Assembly (NCBI GenBank): GCA_946406115.1
Contig: OX291550.1
Span: forward strand, 30,666,722 to 30,730,721
Length of the DNA stretch: 64,000 nt
Origin: Apoda limacodes
Lineage: Eukaryota; Arthropoda; Insecta; Lepidoptera; Limacodidae
Reading direction: 5' to 3'
The notes below the pieces were generated by a model that saw only the letters and a list, made by a program, of their open reading frames with translations, was not told the DNA's origin and did not search any database. Shown one piece after another: positions 32,046 through 44,545 of this stretch. The position numbers were made by a program, and so were the translations under genes. Within the stretch, counting starts at the first letter, position 1, and the number at the start of each line of letters is the position of its first letter.

Positions 32046-34439
32046 GTAATCCAAAGGACTGGGAGAAATGTCTCTTTAACCTTGACTAAATTAAATTAAA
32101 ATCCATTCTGTATCGTAGTCCATAACAAGTGTAAACTTTAAAGCAACTATTGTATTTTTTGAAGTTTGAAAGTGCTCACGGACAGACAAATCAACGCTTG
32201 GACAGCGTAGTCGAAAAAAGTTGGTATAGGGACTTAAAAAATATTAAGTAAACTTGGTCACTTTTAACAACAAACGAGCTACATTTATTTCTCGAGTAAA
32301 ACCCTTTCGTCTCATAAATTTCGACAGTCTCGTTGGTTAGGACCTACTGAGCGAATATTGATAGAAACGACTTAGATCCTTCCTCATATTAGACTACCAA
32401 TACAATTTGTCAATCACTCATCGACCTTTATTTTTAATACCAAGCCCTAACTAATGCTTCAGCCCAAATTAAAAATACAACTGACCTTCTTCCTACAAAA
32501 TGAAGTAATCAAAATCCGTGAGGTCCAAAACAGATACGAGTGATGTAAGCGATGCGGACGATGCGCGAAGATATCTCGATATGGCAGTTGCAACCCGACT
32601 GTCACAATTAATACTGATTTAGGTCGACGTGGGCGCGCCTGGCCAATAGGGCTTCGATTTGTAACACTAGTACGAGAGCCAAATTGATTGATTGATTGAC
32701 TGACAGTATGTGTGGATCGTAGAATCGACAAATCTAAATTTTATAGGTATGCAGTGCATGCTAGATAAATATAGTGCCGTTCTGAATCACACACAATTAA
32801 GGGTTACATTAAGGGCAAATCAAAATCTGTTAACAAAGGTATGCTATCTAAAACCTACAAATACAAATGACATTGTGACATGTCATCTTTATCGTATGAA
32901 ATAAATTTCATAAAACAAAACCATCATAAATAGCGAATAACTGGCAAAAACAGTATGAATTTAAATCTTCTCAGAAATATAGAGTCAGTTCGACAGTCAA
33001 CAGGGCAAGGCTTTTTATATTAAGAGGTTTATCTATGAAACTGGAGATTTGTATGAAAAGTTTTAACTATAAAAATTTTGATTTCGTTTTTTATTTTAGC
33101 AAATCAAAGTACTGACCCAAATTATGTATACAATTTTGCCATTTTGATGGCAGATTGTTTATCCTTTTACTCTAGCAGTGTGCTGGACAAGAGGAAATGA
33201 AGTAAGCGAAAGTACTTTTTATCGCAGGTAACAATTCGATTAAAAATTACCTCGTTTGTATGCCTATTCAGTAGTGCTATGCATGCTTCAACGTATAGTA
33301 GTGCTATGCATGCTTCAACGTATAGTCTCTCCGATGGTCACTTAGTTTGTATGGCACCCACTTACCTAACTATTTTATCTTTTTGTCCATGGCGCAAAAA
33401 ACTACCACAATTTCACAAAAACAAATGACTAAATTTGAAATTAAAATAACATGGCTTTCGAATAAAATTTATTTGAATTTCGAATTGCGCGCATCTCCAC
33501 AGATAATTAAATCTGAAAATGCTGGTTTTAAAAATCTCAAATTTCATAGAGAAAGACCTATTATTATATACAATGCCGATTTGGTTCGGTTTTTTGTCTT
33601 TGCTTGCTTGGTATAATTTTATAACTATACATTGCAACTTTTTCCGTTTAATTTGGAAAATATCGATCTTACAGTAAAAAATGGGATGACTAAATAGGTA
33701 GTGAATCGAATTTAAAGCAACCTACTCTTACTATGTTTACTGAAAAGTTTGAAATGGCCGAGTGACTGAGAAAAAACTATTTTGCTGTAAATTCAAATTC
33801 TGACGCAACGGCAGACATACACAGGTTTCCTATTGAAGTCAGTAAATATATACATTGTTCCAATTTAAATTAAAATCTAAATTTTTCGTATACTCGATGT
33901 TATAATCCATAAGCATATTAACTAACTGGCAAGTTCGAACAATAAGTTTGTAAATATGGATAACCATAGCTTTAAGAACAACCACACATCGTGACAAAAC
34001 CTGCATGGGTACAGACAGTGTCTGAAACCTGCATGGGTACAGACAGTGTCTGAAAACTACTCCAAATGAAGCCTGCGCAGTAAATTTCGGGCTGTACATT
34101 TTTAGTTAGAGTTGTAGAAAAGCTTATACCCCAAAAGTGTTAAAATGAAAAGCTGCAACACTCGTTATATTGCGGGTTTTTCAACAGTTAATTGAACAAC
34201 AAGAACTATAAATAATCGTTCCTCAAGCCCCAATTACAAAGCATGAATGGAGGTGACAAGTGAAGAGCCAATTATGTCCAAGGCCTGTGATTAGCTGCCA
34301 TGTTGCGATCGACTCTTACACCATACGACTAACGTTCACTATCGATCTCTCACAAGTAATCGGGTAACAGATCCGGTTGTTGACATACACGCAGAAATAG
34401 ATCTTTAGCAAGCATTACCTGAATCTTCCCTTCGATATA
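32046..34439. other. AT-rich intergenic DNA with two short direct repeats
   Basis: Direct repeats occur at 33268-33325 (tagtgctatgcatgcttcaa, twice) and 34001-34054 (cctgcatgggtacagacagt, twice). Longer open frames here (for example 32459-32731 minus and 33347-33616 plus) show no domain and no splice support. Confidence 0.5.
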
Positions 34440-34925
34440 ATTATTTTTTTATACCACTAAGGTGGCCGACAAGCTTACGGTCCGCCTGATGGTAAGCGGT
34501 CGCCGTAGCCTGTGGACGCTTACAACACCAGGGGTATCACTCGCGCGTAGCCGACCCTTCATAAATCTAATAACTTCTTTCTTGAAGAATCCCATACTGT
34601 AGTCCTTGGAGAAAACCTTGGCAGGGAACTCATTCCGCAACCCAAGCGTTCGCGGGAGGAAGTTTCTCTGAAACCGCACTGTACGCGACCATTTCGGTTC
34701 TAAAGTGTGAGAATAAATTCCCTGTCGATGGCGAGCGTTGCGATGGTAAAAAGTAGCCGTGGACATCATTTTGAACAATTCTTCAGAACACATCCCATTG
34801 TACAAGGGAAGGGAACACACACAGGGAGGCAAAGTCTCTCCACTGACTTAAGGACTCGATACGGCAAGTGAGTTTGGAATTGTCGACAATTCTTACAGCC
34901 CGTCGTTGAACTGAGTCAATTTGTT
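34440..34925 (-). mobile_element. Jockey-type LINE, 5'-truncated 3' end
   Basis: On the minus strand it begins at DSVQRRAVRIVDNSKL, shifts frame at about 34800, continues through CSEELFKMMSTATFY and EPKWSRTVRFQRNFLPRTL, and ends with the family's terminal phrase ccaccttagtggtataaaa at 34440. It is dead on arrival (5'-truncated) and further mutated. It belongs to the same family as 58868-62475. Confidence 0.85.
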
Positions 34926-35188
34926 TGCATAAAAAGAAAAATAGAGTTCTAATTATTAGTTCCACTGGTTGATCATAAAATAAAATTTGAAATTTGAAAA
35001 CCACAACCAGAAATATAAGTCCGTGACTTGAAAAATAATATAGATTACAGTCTTACATATGATTATGGTTGGTATTATTACAGTCCACTTTAATTTTGTT
35101 TTACCTAATAGTGACTCACGCATAATTCTAATAAACATAAATAAGTATGTGAATATTAAACGTTCAATAATTTTGATCTTGTTTGTGC

Positions 35189-35227
<39 letters not shown>

Positions 35228-35640
35228 AGTTTTTGCTCCTCGATATCTCAAGCATCAATGGACCAATTTGTCTCGTGACATATCAATGATTAATACGCCA
35301 CGTCATGACTTAAATCTGAAGTTTTTTTTTAATGTTTGTTACCTCAGAACTCCGTTATTTGTACAATTTGGAGTTTTTTTTAGTATAGGGAAGGAATAAA
35401 TACGTGCCAAATGATATGACACGCATTATAGTTATCAACTCGACATTCTATGGCTGGGTGAAAATCGGTCCAGCGGTTTATATTTTATGAAAACTGATTT
35501 TTTTAAAGACGTTATGATAATCTTTATGTATTTATTCTTAGATATAAAAAAAAATCTCAACAGCAGTCGCTCGTGCGGTACTTGCTACCGATTGTTTTTT
35601 TATATTTTAATAGTTGACATAAATCAAATTTTTATAAGTA
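34926..35640. other. Intergenic DNA with an AT microsatellite
   Basis: An (AT)n run of about 32 bases is at 35193-35225. Around 35226-35500 there are phrases (catcaatggaccaattt, gttacctcagaactccg) typical of an anonymous interspersed repeat. No gene. Confidence 0.5.
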
Positions 35641-35860
35641 TTCACCGACATAGCTCGAATTGGCTGAAGTGGCAATGAGCAGACGTGACCGATATATTCT
35701 CAAGTGGCGACCATTGACTGGAAAACATAGCGTAGGACGGCCTCTTGTTATGAGAAGAGACAACACGATTAGATCCCCAAAAAGCATAAAAAATAATTAC
35801 AGAAAGCTAGTGGATGCTGGTGACACAAGACAGGCCTTCGTTTCGTAAAAATATATGATA
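35641..35860 (+). mobile_element. RTE-type LINE, decayed C-terminal fragment
   Basis: It contains accgacatagctcg as at 31945. The plus-strand frame reads SRRDRYILKWRPLTGKHSVG then RPLVMRRDN, then KLVDAGDTRQAFVS. This resembles the KW/GRP region near the C-terminus of RTE-type reverse transcriptases. There is no upstream enzyme. Confidence 0.55.
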
Positions 35861-38039
35861 GAGAGTTATAGACATCTACACGCTGAGTTGATGATGTTAA
35901 ATAATACATTTTTCATCATTATTTTTAAAAAACCCCAATGAGTTTATTAAAAATATAATTGTGGGTTATTTTGTTCATCGAGATTTCCACATCGGTGCAT
36001 CTACCCGGTATTGTACCAATTTGCCTATCTGGGCATGTGATGGCGCAACACTCAGTATCGTGCCAAATGCTTATAATGTCTAAAACAACAACTTTTACTC
36101 CATGATTAATGTCTCGTCAGATGTCAAACTCGTAATCTTTGCTATTTCCTTTTGCAGTTTTGCTTACACATGTATTTATTATGATCTTTGTGTACTTCTG
36201 AAGTGCGCCCATCGGAAATTCAATAAGTATTTTGATTGTAGAAAAAAAATTATCCATACATGATAAACCGCTTCTACAGCTACTTTGTGTCAGCAATCGA
36301 TATCAGGTTCTTTTTCCTGATTAGGGCAAATTAAATCGCCATTTTTATCATCTTAACTATCACAATGCAAAGTGCCTCGCTTTAAATGTCAAATTCAGTT
36401 TAGTTATTTTGATAGCCTGGATATTTCTTTCTACGGTTTACAAATTATGTTTTACTGAAAAGACTCAATAAGGACTAAAATAAGGGAGTCGTAAACAAAT
36501 AAAGATTATTTCTATGTATGTGTTTTATATTGTATTTCTTAATTCTATAAAGATTTTGTGTGTTTGTAATATTTATCTACTAGGACTTTACAAGTCACTA
36601 GGAGTTGTATAAAATAAGGCTTCAATTAGTTTATTTTTGATTATTTCTACTTCGAATTCTTACAATTTTCTGGCACTTATGCATATGACGTTTTCTTTTC
36701 TTGAATTCATAGATAATGATTACTCTTAGCACCCTATCGCAGTAATCATGAGGCATATTCCGTAAAACATACTGGTGTGTAAACTGTACCAGGTACATTG
36801 CTACATTGTTGTCGCAAATAAATGGTACTCTGGAACTCTAACCATCTACTGGCTGAGATTTAGATTCCAAACAAAGAGCAACACAATTTGTTGCAATAAA
36901 ATACCAAGACTTCAAAGGAATAAAAAAGCTACAGTCACAAGTAGAGAATCCTGCGCACGCGCTGCCGCATTCACGTGACAGCTCGCAACGCCCAATTGTC
37001 TCATAAATAAACTAGACGCCAACGCAAGCGGACGCTCTGTCTCGATTACGTGTCATATTTATGTTATGGTATCAATCAATGTTTGACTAATATAATGACT
37101 CAATGATTAAATTAATTATAATCTAATTAGTAATGACACTGCTGATTCATGATGCGAATATATTTGTTGTAATATAATTAAAACACTTTGTAAAACAATA
37201 ATAAAGTATTTAGATGAAAACAAAATAATTTATTACGTACCTATGTTTGAAAATTATAAAAGAAATCTAATGTATTTAATTTTAATGTTGTTTTTATCAA
37301 AAATATGTTTCTAAAGGTTTTGTTTTCTTTTATGCGGCTTAGGCTTTTAAATGTACAATGTATTAAAAAACTCAAGAAATCATTATAATTTGTAAACAAC
37401 ACCAACCCTCAGATGGTTGGACTCCAGAACGTGTACAAGACACATGTATATTATACAAATAGAAACATTTCTCTGGAATTTGGCCATATTTAAACCATAG
37501 ATATATATCAGATCTACAAAGGTGCATTCTAAAACCATAAACTGATAACGTAATATCCATATTCTACAACCGACCCGACCCGGATTATACGCATTCTTTT
37601 AATATAATATTAATTTAAATCCCAGTTACATATTTATAAAAAGAAACAGTCAAAATTGTAGTTTTGAATCTGATTTTTTTTTGTAAAATACGGGACATAC
37701 ACTTACATTTTTGTAGGACATTATTTCGAAGTATATTCTTAAGGTCGCGCTGTGCACGCCATATAAGCTGCCAGTTGGCATAATTTTTCCGACACCTTGA
37801 GCAATTATAACTTTATTTCCGCAAATTAATACAAAACAATATTAAACAATACGTATAAACCTTCCTCTTGAATCACTCTACCTATTGATGAAAACCACAT
37901 TAAAATCCGTTGCGTAGTTTCTACATCGCACATCGCTACGACGAGGCGGGAAGCGACCTTGTTTTATACTATGTATATAATATCTGTATACCATGTGATA
38001 ATATACTCTATGATTATTTGCCATATGATTATAATAATT
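35861..38039. other. AT-rich intergenic DNA, no gene seen
   Basis: A GC-richer patch at about 36945-37050 contains a CACGTG-like site (tcacgtgac) and cataaataaac, and could be regulatory, but I have no further support. Open frames are short and low-complexity. Confidence 0.4.
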
Positions 38040-38285
38040 CCTCCGCCCGCCCTAAATTCGGTTATCGCCGTGAAATTTCTGCGTCAACTCCTTAATAATG
38101 AAGTTTGCTTTGTTAGCAAGCTAAAGATGTAGCTATAGTTCGTTTAAGCTTTTGAATTTTTCGGGATAAAAGTAGCCTATTTCCTATTCCTATTAGTGTG
38201 CCAAATTTTATTCCGATCCGTGTGGTTGAAGCGTGACTGAGTAACAAATATCTATCCTTTACATTTCTAATATTAGTAGGAAAAA
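38040..38285 (+). repeat. Interspersed repeat, 3575 family
   Basis: It starts cctccgcccgccctaaattcgg and ends in ctaatattagtagg. Shared phrases are gataaaagtagcctat and tgtgccaaattttattccga. Confidence 0.6.
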
Positions 38286-38799
38286 GTGAGTTTTTTTGTG
38301 TGTCTATTTTCCCATCGCAACGGAGCATCTGATTAAACTGAAATTTTACACAAAGATAGTTGAAAAGACGGAGAAGGACATACTGCAGCTTAGGCACTTT
38401 TGTTCTGAAAAACTATAAATATCTTTAAAAAAATCCACGCAGACGAACTGTAGGTACTGCTGTAACATGCTATACAAATTTTCTTAGGCCCGGAATTCTG
38501 TCGAATTCTTACCGAAATAAAAAAAAACGAAAGCCACTTAAAAGCCATAAAATAAATATTTTTTTATGGTTATCATCAATAACTTTCAGTTTTTTTGTAC
38601 TTAAAATTTTAAACATCTATTTTTGTCAATTTATTTTAAACAGTGGTTTTGTTAATCGACAAGATTGTATGGCTTGTGACCTTTACCTGCGTGTATCATA
38701 ACTGTATTATTAAAAAAACACAAATTAGGTTGCACCTACACTCGCAGAGTGTTAGTATTAAGTTGCGCATCGGGACGACAGCTCCATAGGTACTTGTGT

Positions 38800-39165
38800 T
38801 CAGAAGGGCGAGGGGAAAGGATAAAGAAGAGATGTGAGAGGCGCGACGTAGAGAGGAAGTAAAGGGGCTAAAACGCAGTTGAAGGAGAGGGGAAGAAGAC
38901 AAGGGAAAGGGAAGAAAGAGATTTTTATAGTACTTTCCCTCCCTCCCCACTGATCATCACTACTTCATGCCTATAAACACTCCTTTCTCTCTCCACTGTT
39001 TCCCACTTCACCCCTTTTTTCCCACACTATTCGTCCTTCTCGTCTCCTCTCAACCTCTCTTATGAATTCCTCCCCCATCTACATCTCTCCCCTCTCTCTG
39101 ATATTTCCCCTCGTTTTATTCCCCTTGCCGCTCTTACCCTTTTCATATCTTCCTTCTGAAGTGGG
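38800..39165. repeat. Purine-rich block followed by pyrimidine-rich block
   Basis: On the plus strand 38808-38930 is almost all G and A (for example aaggagaggggaagaagaca), then 38935-39165 is almost all C and T (for example ccctccctccccactg, ctctcccctctctctg). The two halves are partly complementary in composition, so the region could form triplex or hairpin structures. No coding sense is visible. Confidence 0.75.
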
Positions 39166-39354
39166 TATAGATATTTGGCTACGGAATCCTAAAATCAGAC
39201 GATATAAGCAACCAGAAAAAAAAATTGCTTCATGGATTTAACTATCTCAACCCACGTTTTTTTTATTATTAATACGATAGGTACTCACTAAGACTGTTAG
39301 TTTACGACTGTAAAGGAAATTCGTTACTCAGGCTTTATTGGAGCGCCTGAAGCT

Positions 39355-39705
39355 TAAAAAAACCGGATAAGTGTGAGTCGGACTGGCACACCGAGGGTTC
39401 CATAAAAGATAAACCGTATTGAGAGCTAAACTTAACTTTGCCGTTGGACAACTGTTGTCCCAATACATCGACACAGATCACGCTTAGTTTACCAACAGCA
39501 ATTAGTATATAAAAAAAATAGATGATACAAAAGTTTAAATTTTCACAGAATATGTATTTCTGTTGCCGCTTTAACAACAAATACAGAATAAAATAAATGT
39601 TTAAGGGGGCTCCCATACAACAAACGTAATTTTTTTGCCGTTCTTATAGATAATGGTACGGAACCCTTTATGCGCGTCCGACTCGCACTTGGCCGATATT
39701 TAGAT
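39355..39705 (-). repeat. Interspersed repeat ending 'cgactcgcacttggcc'
   Basis: The ends are aaaccggataagtgtgagtc and ggtacggaaccctttatgcg ... cgactcgcacttggccga. The interior has agggggctcccatacaacaa. The same family lies at 46929-47368 in a different state of decay. The ends are inverted (ccgg...gtgtgagtcgga versus tccgactcgcacttggcc), so it may be a DNA element. Confidence 0.65.
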
Positions 39706-39931
39706 TTTTTTCACTTTATGTGTGCAGTGCTACATGGCATTAATATAAACTTCAAACTGTAATTCAAATCAGATTTTTGGAAAAGGAATTATTTTCGCCT
39801 TTTTTGTTTTTGAAGCCGGTTTTTTTTTGTTAAAAAGTTCTTGTATATCAAAATTAATAGTACCTAGTATCCGGCCACTCAGAGAAAGCGTTGCTGACAC
39901 ATCCGTCCGTCAGGTGTCCTAACTAGTGATG

Positions 39932-39967
39932 GGCAATAAGTAACACTACCAGTGTTACTTATTGCTC
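39932..39967. repeat. Short perfect hairpin
   Basis: The arms ggcaataagtaacact and agtgttacttattgct flank a 3-base loop. The left flank tagtgatggg is of the type seen at hAT ends, so this may be a minimal MITE or the junction of two inverted ends. Confidence 0.7.
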
Positions 39968-39969
39968 AC

Positions 39970-40806
39970 CTACCTTGTTGTAAATACTACCTAAGTACTA
40001 GTATTTACAACCGATTTAAGTAAAGAGTTTAATACTCAGTTAAATATTTGTAACTTACGTAAAGATAATAGAATCTTTTTTGTAACATATTGTTATTTTA
40101 AGATGACATGTACCCTACAACCTAAAAATCTATGTATTGCCATGGAAGTACTATGATATTTTTACTGGATATTCACAATTTCGAATGATGCAAAAAAGTA
40201 CTAGGCAAATGTAAATGATACAATTACCAAGTATTTTTTACAACATAATTATCTAGTAGAATTGATAGTAGACGTAACTTCGACGCAGCGCAGCAAAGGA
40301 ATTAAAATGTAATATTTACGTAACATAAATACTATAATGTCTTATTTATTCAACATTATGTTTTACGCTAAATTAACATATTTTTTTTTATGACACAATA
40401 GTACAGTATTAAATTAAATTTATTTTATTAGTACATATAAACTACTTAAAGTATTTTTTAACGTAAATTTTTCCCCATTTCAATGCTACATCGGCTATTC
40501 GGTCAAATACGTATTCTCTGAGCGCCCGAACTATCAAAAATCAGCTTTATTTGTTAAGAAATAACAAACAAACTTTCACAAATATAAATTGGTTACGATA
40601 CCATTGAAAAACTGAAAAAAATCCCTAAGCCACTCAGAGACTTGCGCTCAGATTTAATGTACAAGAAATTTATAGGAACCAGAATAATATTCCCCGCTTT
40701 CTGAATGTAATGTCAATAAATTTTCTTACCTACAATTTTATCCTAAAACATTAAATTTACTTTTGCAAATGTCTAAAATGAATTAACAAAGTAGTATATT
40801 AAAGAC
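39970..40806. other. AT-rich intergenic DNA, no gene seen
   Basis: Nothing recognised. Confidence 0.5.
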
Positions 40807-41190
40807 GTGGCCATCCATCCATCAGACCGCAATCACAGGGACGCTCTTGCATTTTCTCGCGATCCTGGCGGGGCCACACCACACGCACCGTCTCAAAATA
40901 GTCCAGAAAGTGGCACAAGGTCCCCCTGTAGCTTAGCACTAGGTGGGTCACGAGAGGCTACTACTACTGTGCAATGCCAGCATCTCCAGCGGCGGACCTG
41001 TGTCACCGCTTTCTTCCAGTACCTGTGGCAGGAACGGTCCTACCACAGTGTCCCTGTATTTGCGGTACAGTACGCAACGAAACACCATCTCAACTCTTCC
41101 ACCGCGGCCGCACTCTGATCGCAGCAGGTAAGATGAGAATGCGTAGCGCCGACCACGGGACGTGAAGTGAAATTTAAACCCCTCGGCCAC
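40807..41190 (-). repeat. GC-rich block, probably retroelement-derived
   Basis: About 380 bp have much higher GC than the flanks, with sharp edges. The minus strand holds an 80-codon frame (40948-41190) without a real ATG until codon 35; it contains YLLRSECGRGGRVEMVFRCV and ends EMLALHSSSSLS. Two plus-strand frames are also open, as expected of GC-rich DNA. It resembles the 5' region of a LINE more than a host exon, but I cannot name the family. Confidence 0.35.
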
Positions 41191-41284
41191 TACCGACTTT
41201 TATTTTTATTTATACAGTCTTGTTTAAATAATGAAAAAATCAGAAGCGCAAATTTTTTTTCTACACATTGCAATTTTGCAACTC

Positions 41285-41500
41285 TCAACTCCGTGGCTCA
41301 TTAGGTAATGACCTGACTGCTGAATAAGACAGTTATTATTTGTGTTTGTCTTGAGACTGGGTGTTTACTATGTATAATATATATGTATTTACAAAAAAAA
41401 GTATATATATATGTATTTATATCCGTTGTCTGGTATCCATAGCACAAGCTTTGCTAAGTTGGCGACCAGACAGCACTGTGTGTAACTTACTTTATTTATA
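41285..41500 (+). repeat. tRNA-derived SINE
   Basis: Plus-strand copy of the family at 23577-23827: a ctccgtggctcattaggtaatgac head with a decayed A box, then tgtgtttgtcttgagactgg and ctggtatccatagcacaagc. The B-box region is deleted. Confidence 0.75.
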
Positions 41501-42280
41501 GTGTAAAAACGAAAATCCTACTTCGACCATATTTATTCACTGTAACAAAAGTCCACTACTTAGCTAAGGATTAGAGTATGCTTAGCTAAGTCAACGTGTG
41601 TGTGTCTTAGCAGTGTTTATTATTGCATTTCATTTAATTACTCAAGCTAAGTATATGTCTTAGTAATGATACTTTACGTAAGCAAAAATTATTAATCCGG
41701 ACTTAACAATTCAAACTTGTAGCAGAAATCCTACGCCGATAACAGAATTTAACGCAGGTGGGAACCGCCGACAAAAGCTAGTAATTAATTAATTCAAATA
41801 TAAATGAAATCATTTTAATAATTAAAAGCATAGTATTTTTAAATAGATGACTACAACATTTCACTTCTTCTTAAAAGTTACATTGTTGCAACATAAAGAA
41901 AAAACTGTCGCGACCTCCATAACTTATGTTAACTTAGAACGTAACATGTTATTATTACAGGACAAAGTATAACTTAAAATCAGCTATATGCAAATGTACG
42001 TTAGTACTATACTTTGCTTTCCCGTGTGCTTTACTAATAACCACTTGGCATAATATCATGATATTTTATGTTCGAGGCTCTATTATTATTATTCTCTTTA
42101 TACATTTTGACTATTAAGTAAGGTTTTTACAAAATGAATATAAAAGTAAAATAAAAATAAAATTTTGTATTTTTATTAACACATTAGAAAAATGATCGTC
42201 GAATGAACATAACACATGGCGGTTATCTCGTGTGCCAGGTCAAGGTATTTGTCCTTCTCAGCCTTCTCAAATATACACAA
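41501..42280. other. Intergenic DNA, no gene seen
   Basis: A scrap near 41705-41780 (cctacgccgataacagaatt) belongs to the 3575 repeat family. Otherwise nothing. Confidence 0.45.
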
Positions 42281-42486
42281 ACACACACACACACTTTAGA
42301 ATCAAAATGGTCGCGTACAGTGCGGTTTCAGATAAACTTCCTACCGCGAACGCTTGAAGAAGTTATTAGATTTTTGAAGGGTCGGCAACACGCAAGTGAT
42401 ACCCCTGGTGTTGCAAGCGTCCATAGGCTACGGTGACCGCTTACCATCAGGTGGACCGAACGCTTATTTGCCACCTTAGTGGCATA
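42281..42486 (+). mobile_element. Jockey-type LINE, 3' fragment behind an (AC)n run
   Basis: After an (AC) microsatellite (about 42277-42296) the frame reads ESKWSRTVRFQINFLPRTL, then jumps directly to EVIRFLKGRQHASDTPGVAS, so about 70 bp are deleted. It ends with the family tail ccaccttagtggcataaaat. Confidence 0.85.
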
Positions 42487-44439
42487 AAATAAAGAGGTTC
42501 TCGTGCGTCGTTGGGAATTGTGATGTTAAAGATCACTGCCATCACATCATTATTATTATTATTTTGTGAAAAAAACGACTCCTTCTCCGGGACTCAAACT
42601 ATTTCGTACCAATTTTCATCTAAATCTCTGGCGGAATACAGAGCATTCAGTTTTATTTTCGAGTAGAGCAATCTTATTTTTCGTAGCTTCCTGAAAAGGT
42701 TTTTCTCTCGGCTGTTCTGTATTTTCTCTGTTTTCGCATTGCTGTTGTATTCCACTCGGAGGTCAGTATTGAAGCTGGCTGTATAATTTGTGTTTTTTCT
42801 GCAGGCTTACCTCTAAAATTTGAGGTAGGCCATAATATCTGCTAATCATTAAACGTTTAAATTTTTGTTTTCTTTACATTTCTTTACTTCAAAAGTAAAC
42901 AGAAAGTTTTTGGCGATTTCTAATATTTATAGTGTAGTGTTATATTTCTAGTACTCATACCTAAAATAGTTTCATCACTCACCTTGGAAAAAAACGTAGT
43001 AGATTGGAATTATACTTAGTCGCTGCTTGCAATTCTTCTTCAATTCTCTAAGAGACAACATTATAAAGTTCCTTGTCGGAGTTTGCTTGTAACTTGCAAT
43101 TACGCCACACTTCGTTAACTAACTTCTGTACATGTTGTACTTTCGTAGTTGTATGAGATTTTTTAAAACTTTCGATCAATTTTTGGTATATCTTGGATTT
43201 GTCTATTTGAATTCAATTTGGCGAAAGTGGATCAACGGTAACACAAACAATAACTTGCTTTGCTTACAATACGTCTAATCGTCAATCTTACCGAAATCAC
43301 ACAATAGATTGACGAAGAAATTAGGATACGTGTATAGCGCGCGGTAATTTCTCCACTCGGTTCTAAGCGAGTACCTAAACGAATACGTTATTTGCGGGAA
43401 TCCACGGAAATGCGTTTCGTTTTCAAACATAAACAATGTATGGGGCGACCCACACAAATGAAAAAAAAGTTAAGGAGCATTTTGTTGACAAGCATTACAT
43501 GCATTGAATGCGCTCAATGCTTTCTATGCGCACATTCGAACGTTTTATTGACCAAAAATACATGCGCTATGACGTCACTTCCGGACCGAATTAAACGTAT
43601 TGGCTGCACATGCTCGGGAGGTAGAGTAGTGGATGTGCTGTCAATTAGTGAACAGCCATATTGATCCCCCTAACCCCATGTCATCAAAAATAAGCAAAGC
43701 AAAGAGCCACCGCCCCCCTATAGTGCTTACGTAATACTTGAACGGCCCCCAACGTGACGCTCTTAATTGAAATCGGTTATTTTTTAAACTATTTAATCAT
43801 CTTGTAAACTATTTGTTCAAATCATATGATGTACGGGACAATTATTGTAATTAACATTAAATAACCAAGGTCACTTACACACTTATTCGAATAAGGATTC
43901 ATAATGAATAGGAGAAAACAACTTTACAAGTCGCGTAATAATTTTATATTTTAAACATAAAAATCGTTATAGATATAGTGTGTACTTTATGAGATAAATT
44001 CATGATATTGAATTTTTAAATAGAACGTTTTAAGAGGAACAATCCACCATACATTATTTTTGAGTAACTTTAACTATTCAGGAAAGGCGCACGCCATGAA
44101 AGGTTTTAGAAGGGACATTTTCCCCCGTATTTTAATACTTATATTGGTCTTAGCTTGATGCCTATATTTCTTCCAGATTAAATCGGTATTACCCAAAACA
44201 AACAAAGTATTCCTCTGTATAATATTAGTAAAGATTAAGAACTTCCTACTTATAATAGCTACTGTAATGTCAAAACTAAGAGAAATTATATATACATGAT
44301 TTTAACTTAACACAATAAAACCAACGAAAGTTATATATGTCTAGGTTTTTATCTAAATACAATTTAATACCAAATAAGTGTAATTGTACAAAATTGAAAA
44401 TTTGGTTCTATTCATGACATTTTTTTTTACGCAAATGCT
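42487..44439. other. Intergenic DNA, no gene seen
   Basis: A small inverted repeat (gcttacctctaaaatttgag and partner) is at about 42803-42833. A GC-richer patch at 43560-43665 has a CRE-like tgacgtca and reads partly open, but no splice signals or domains were found. Confidence 0.4.
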
Positions 44440-44545
44440 TGAGTTTAATGCCCTTGGATGGGGTTGCAAACGTCCATAGGATACGGTGGCCACTTGACAT
44501 CAGATGGACCATCTGCTTGCTTTCCACCTTAGTGGTATAAAATCG
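44440..44545 (+). mobile_element. Jockey-type LINE, terminal ~100 bp only
   Basis: It matches the family tail: ttgcaaacgtccataggata, then ccaccttagtggtataaaat. It is an extremely 5'-truncated insertion. Confidence 0.75.

Noticed and set aside
33347..33637. Overlapping 89- and 74-codon frames on opposite strands
   Set aside because: Low-complexity AT-rich composition, no domain, no splice signals.
36950..37050. Promoter with tcacgtgac and cataaataaac
   Set aside because: Single short motifs in a GC-richer patch without an exon or paired elements; too weak to list as a feature.
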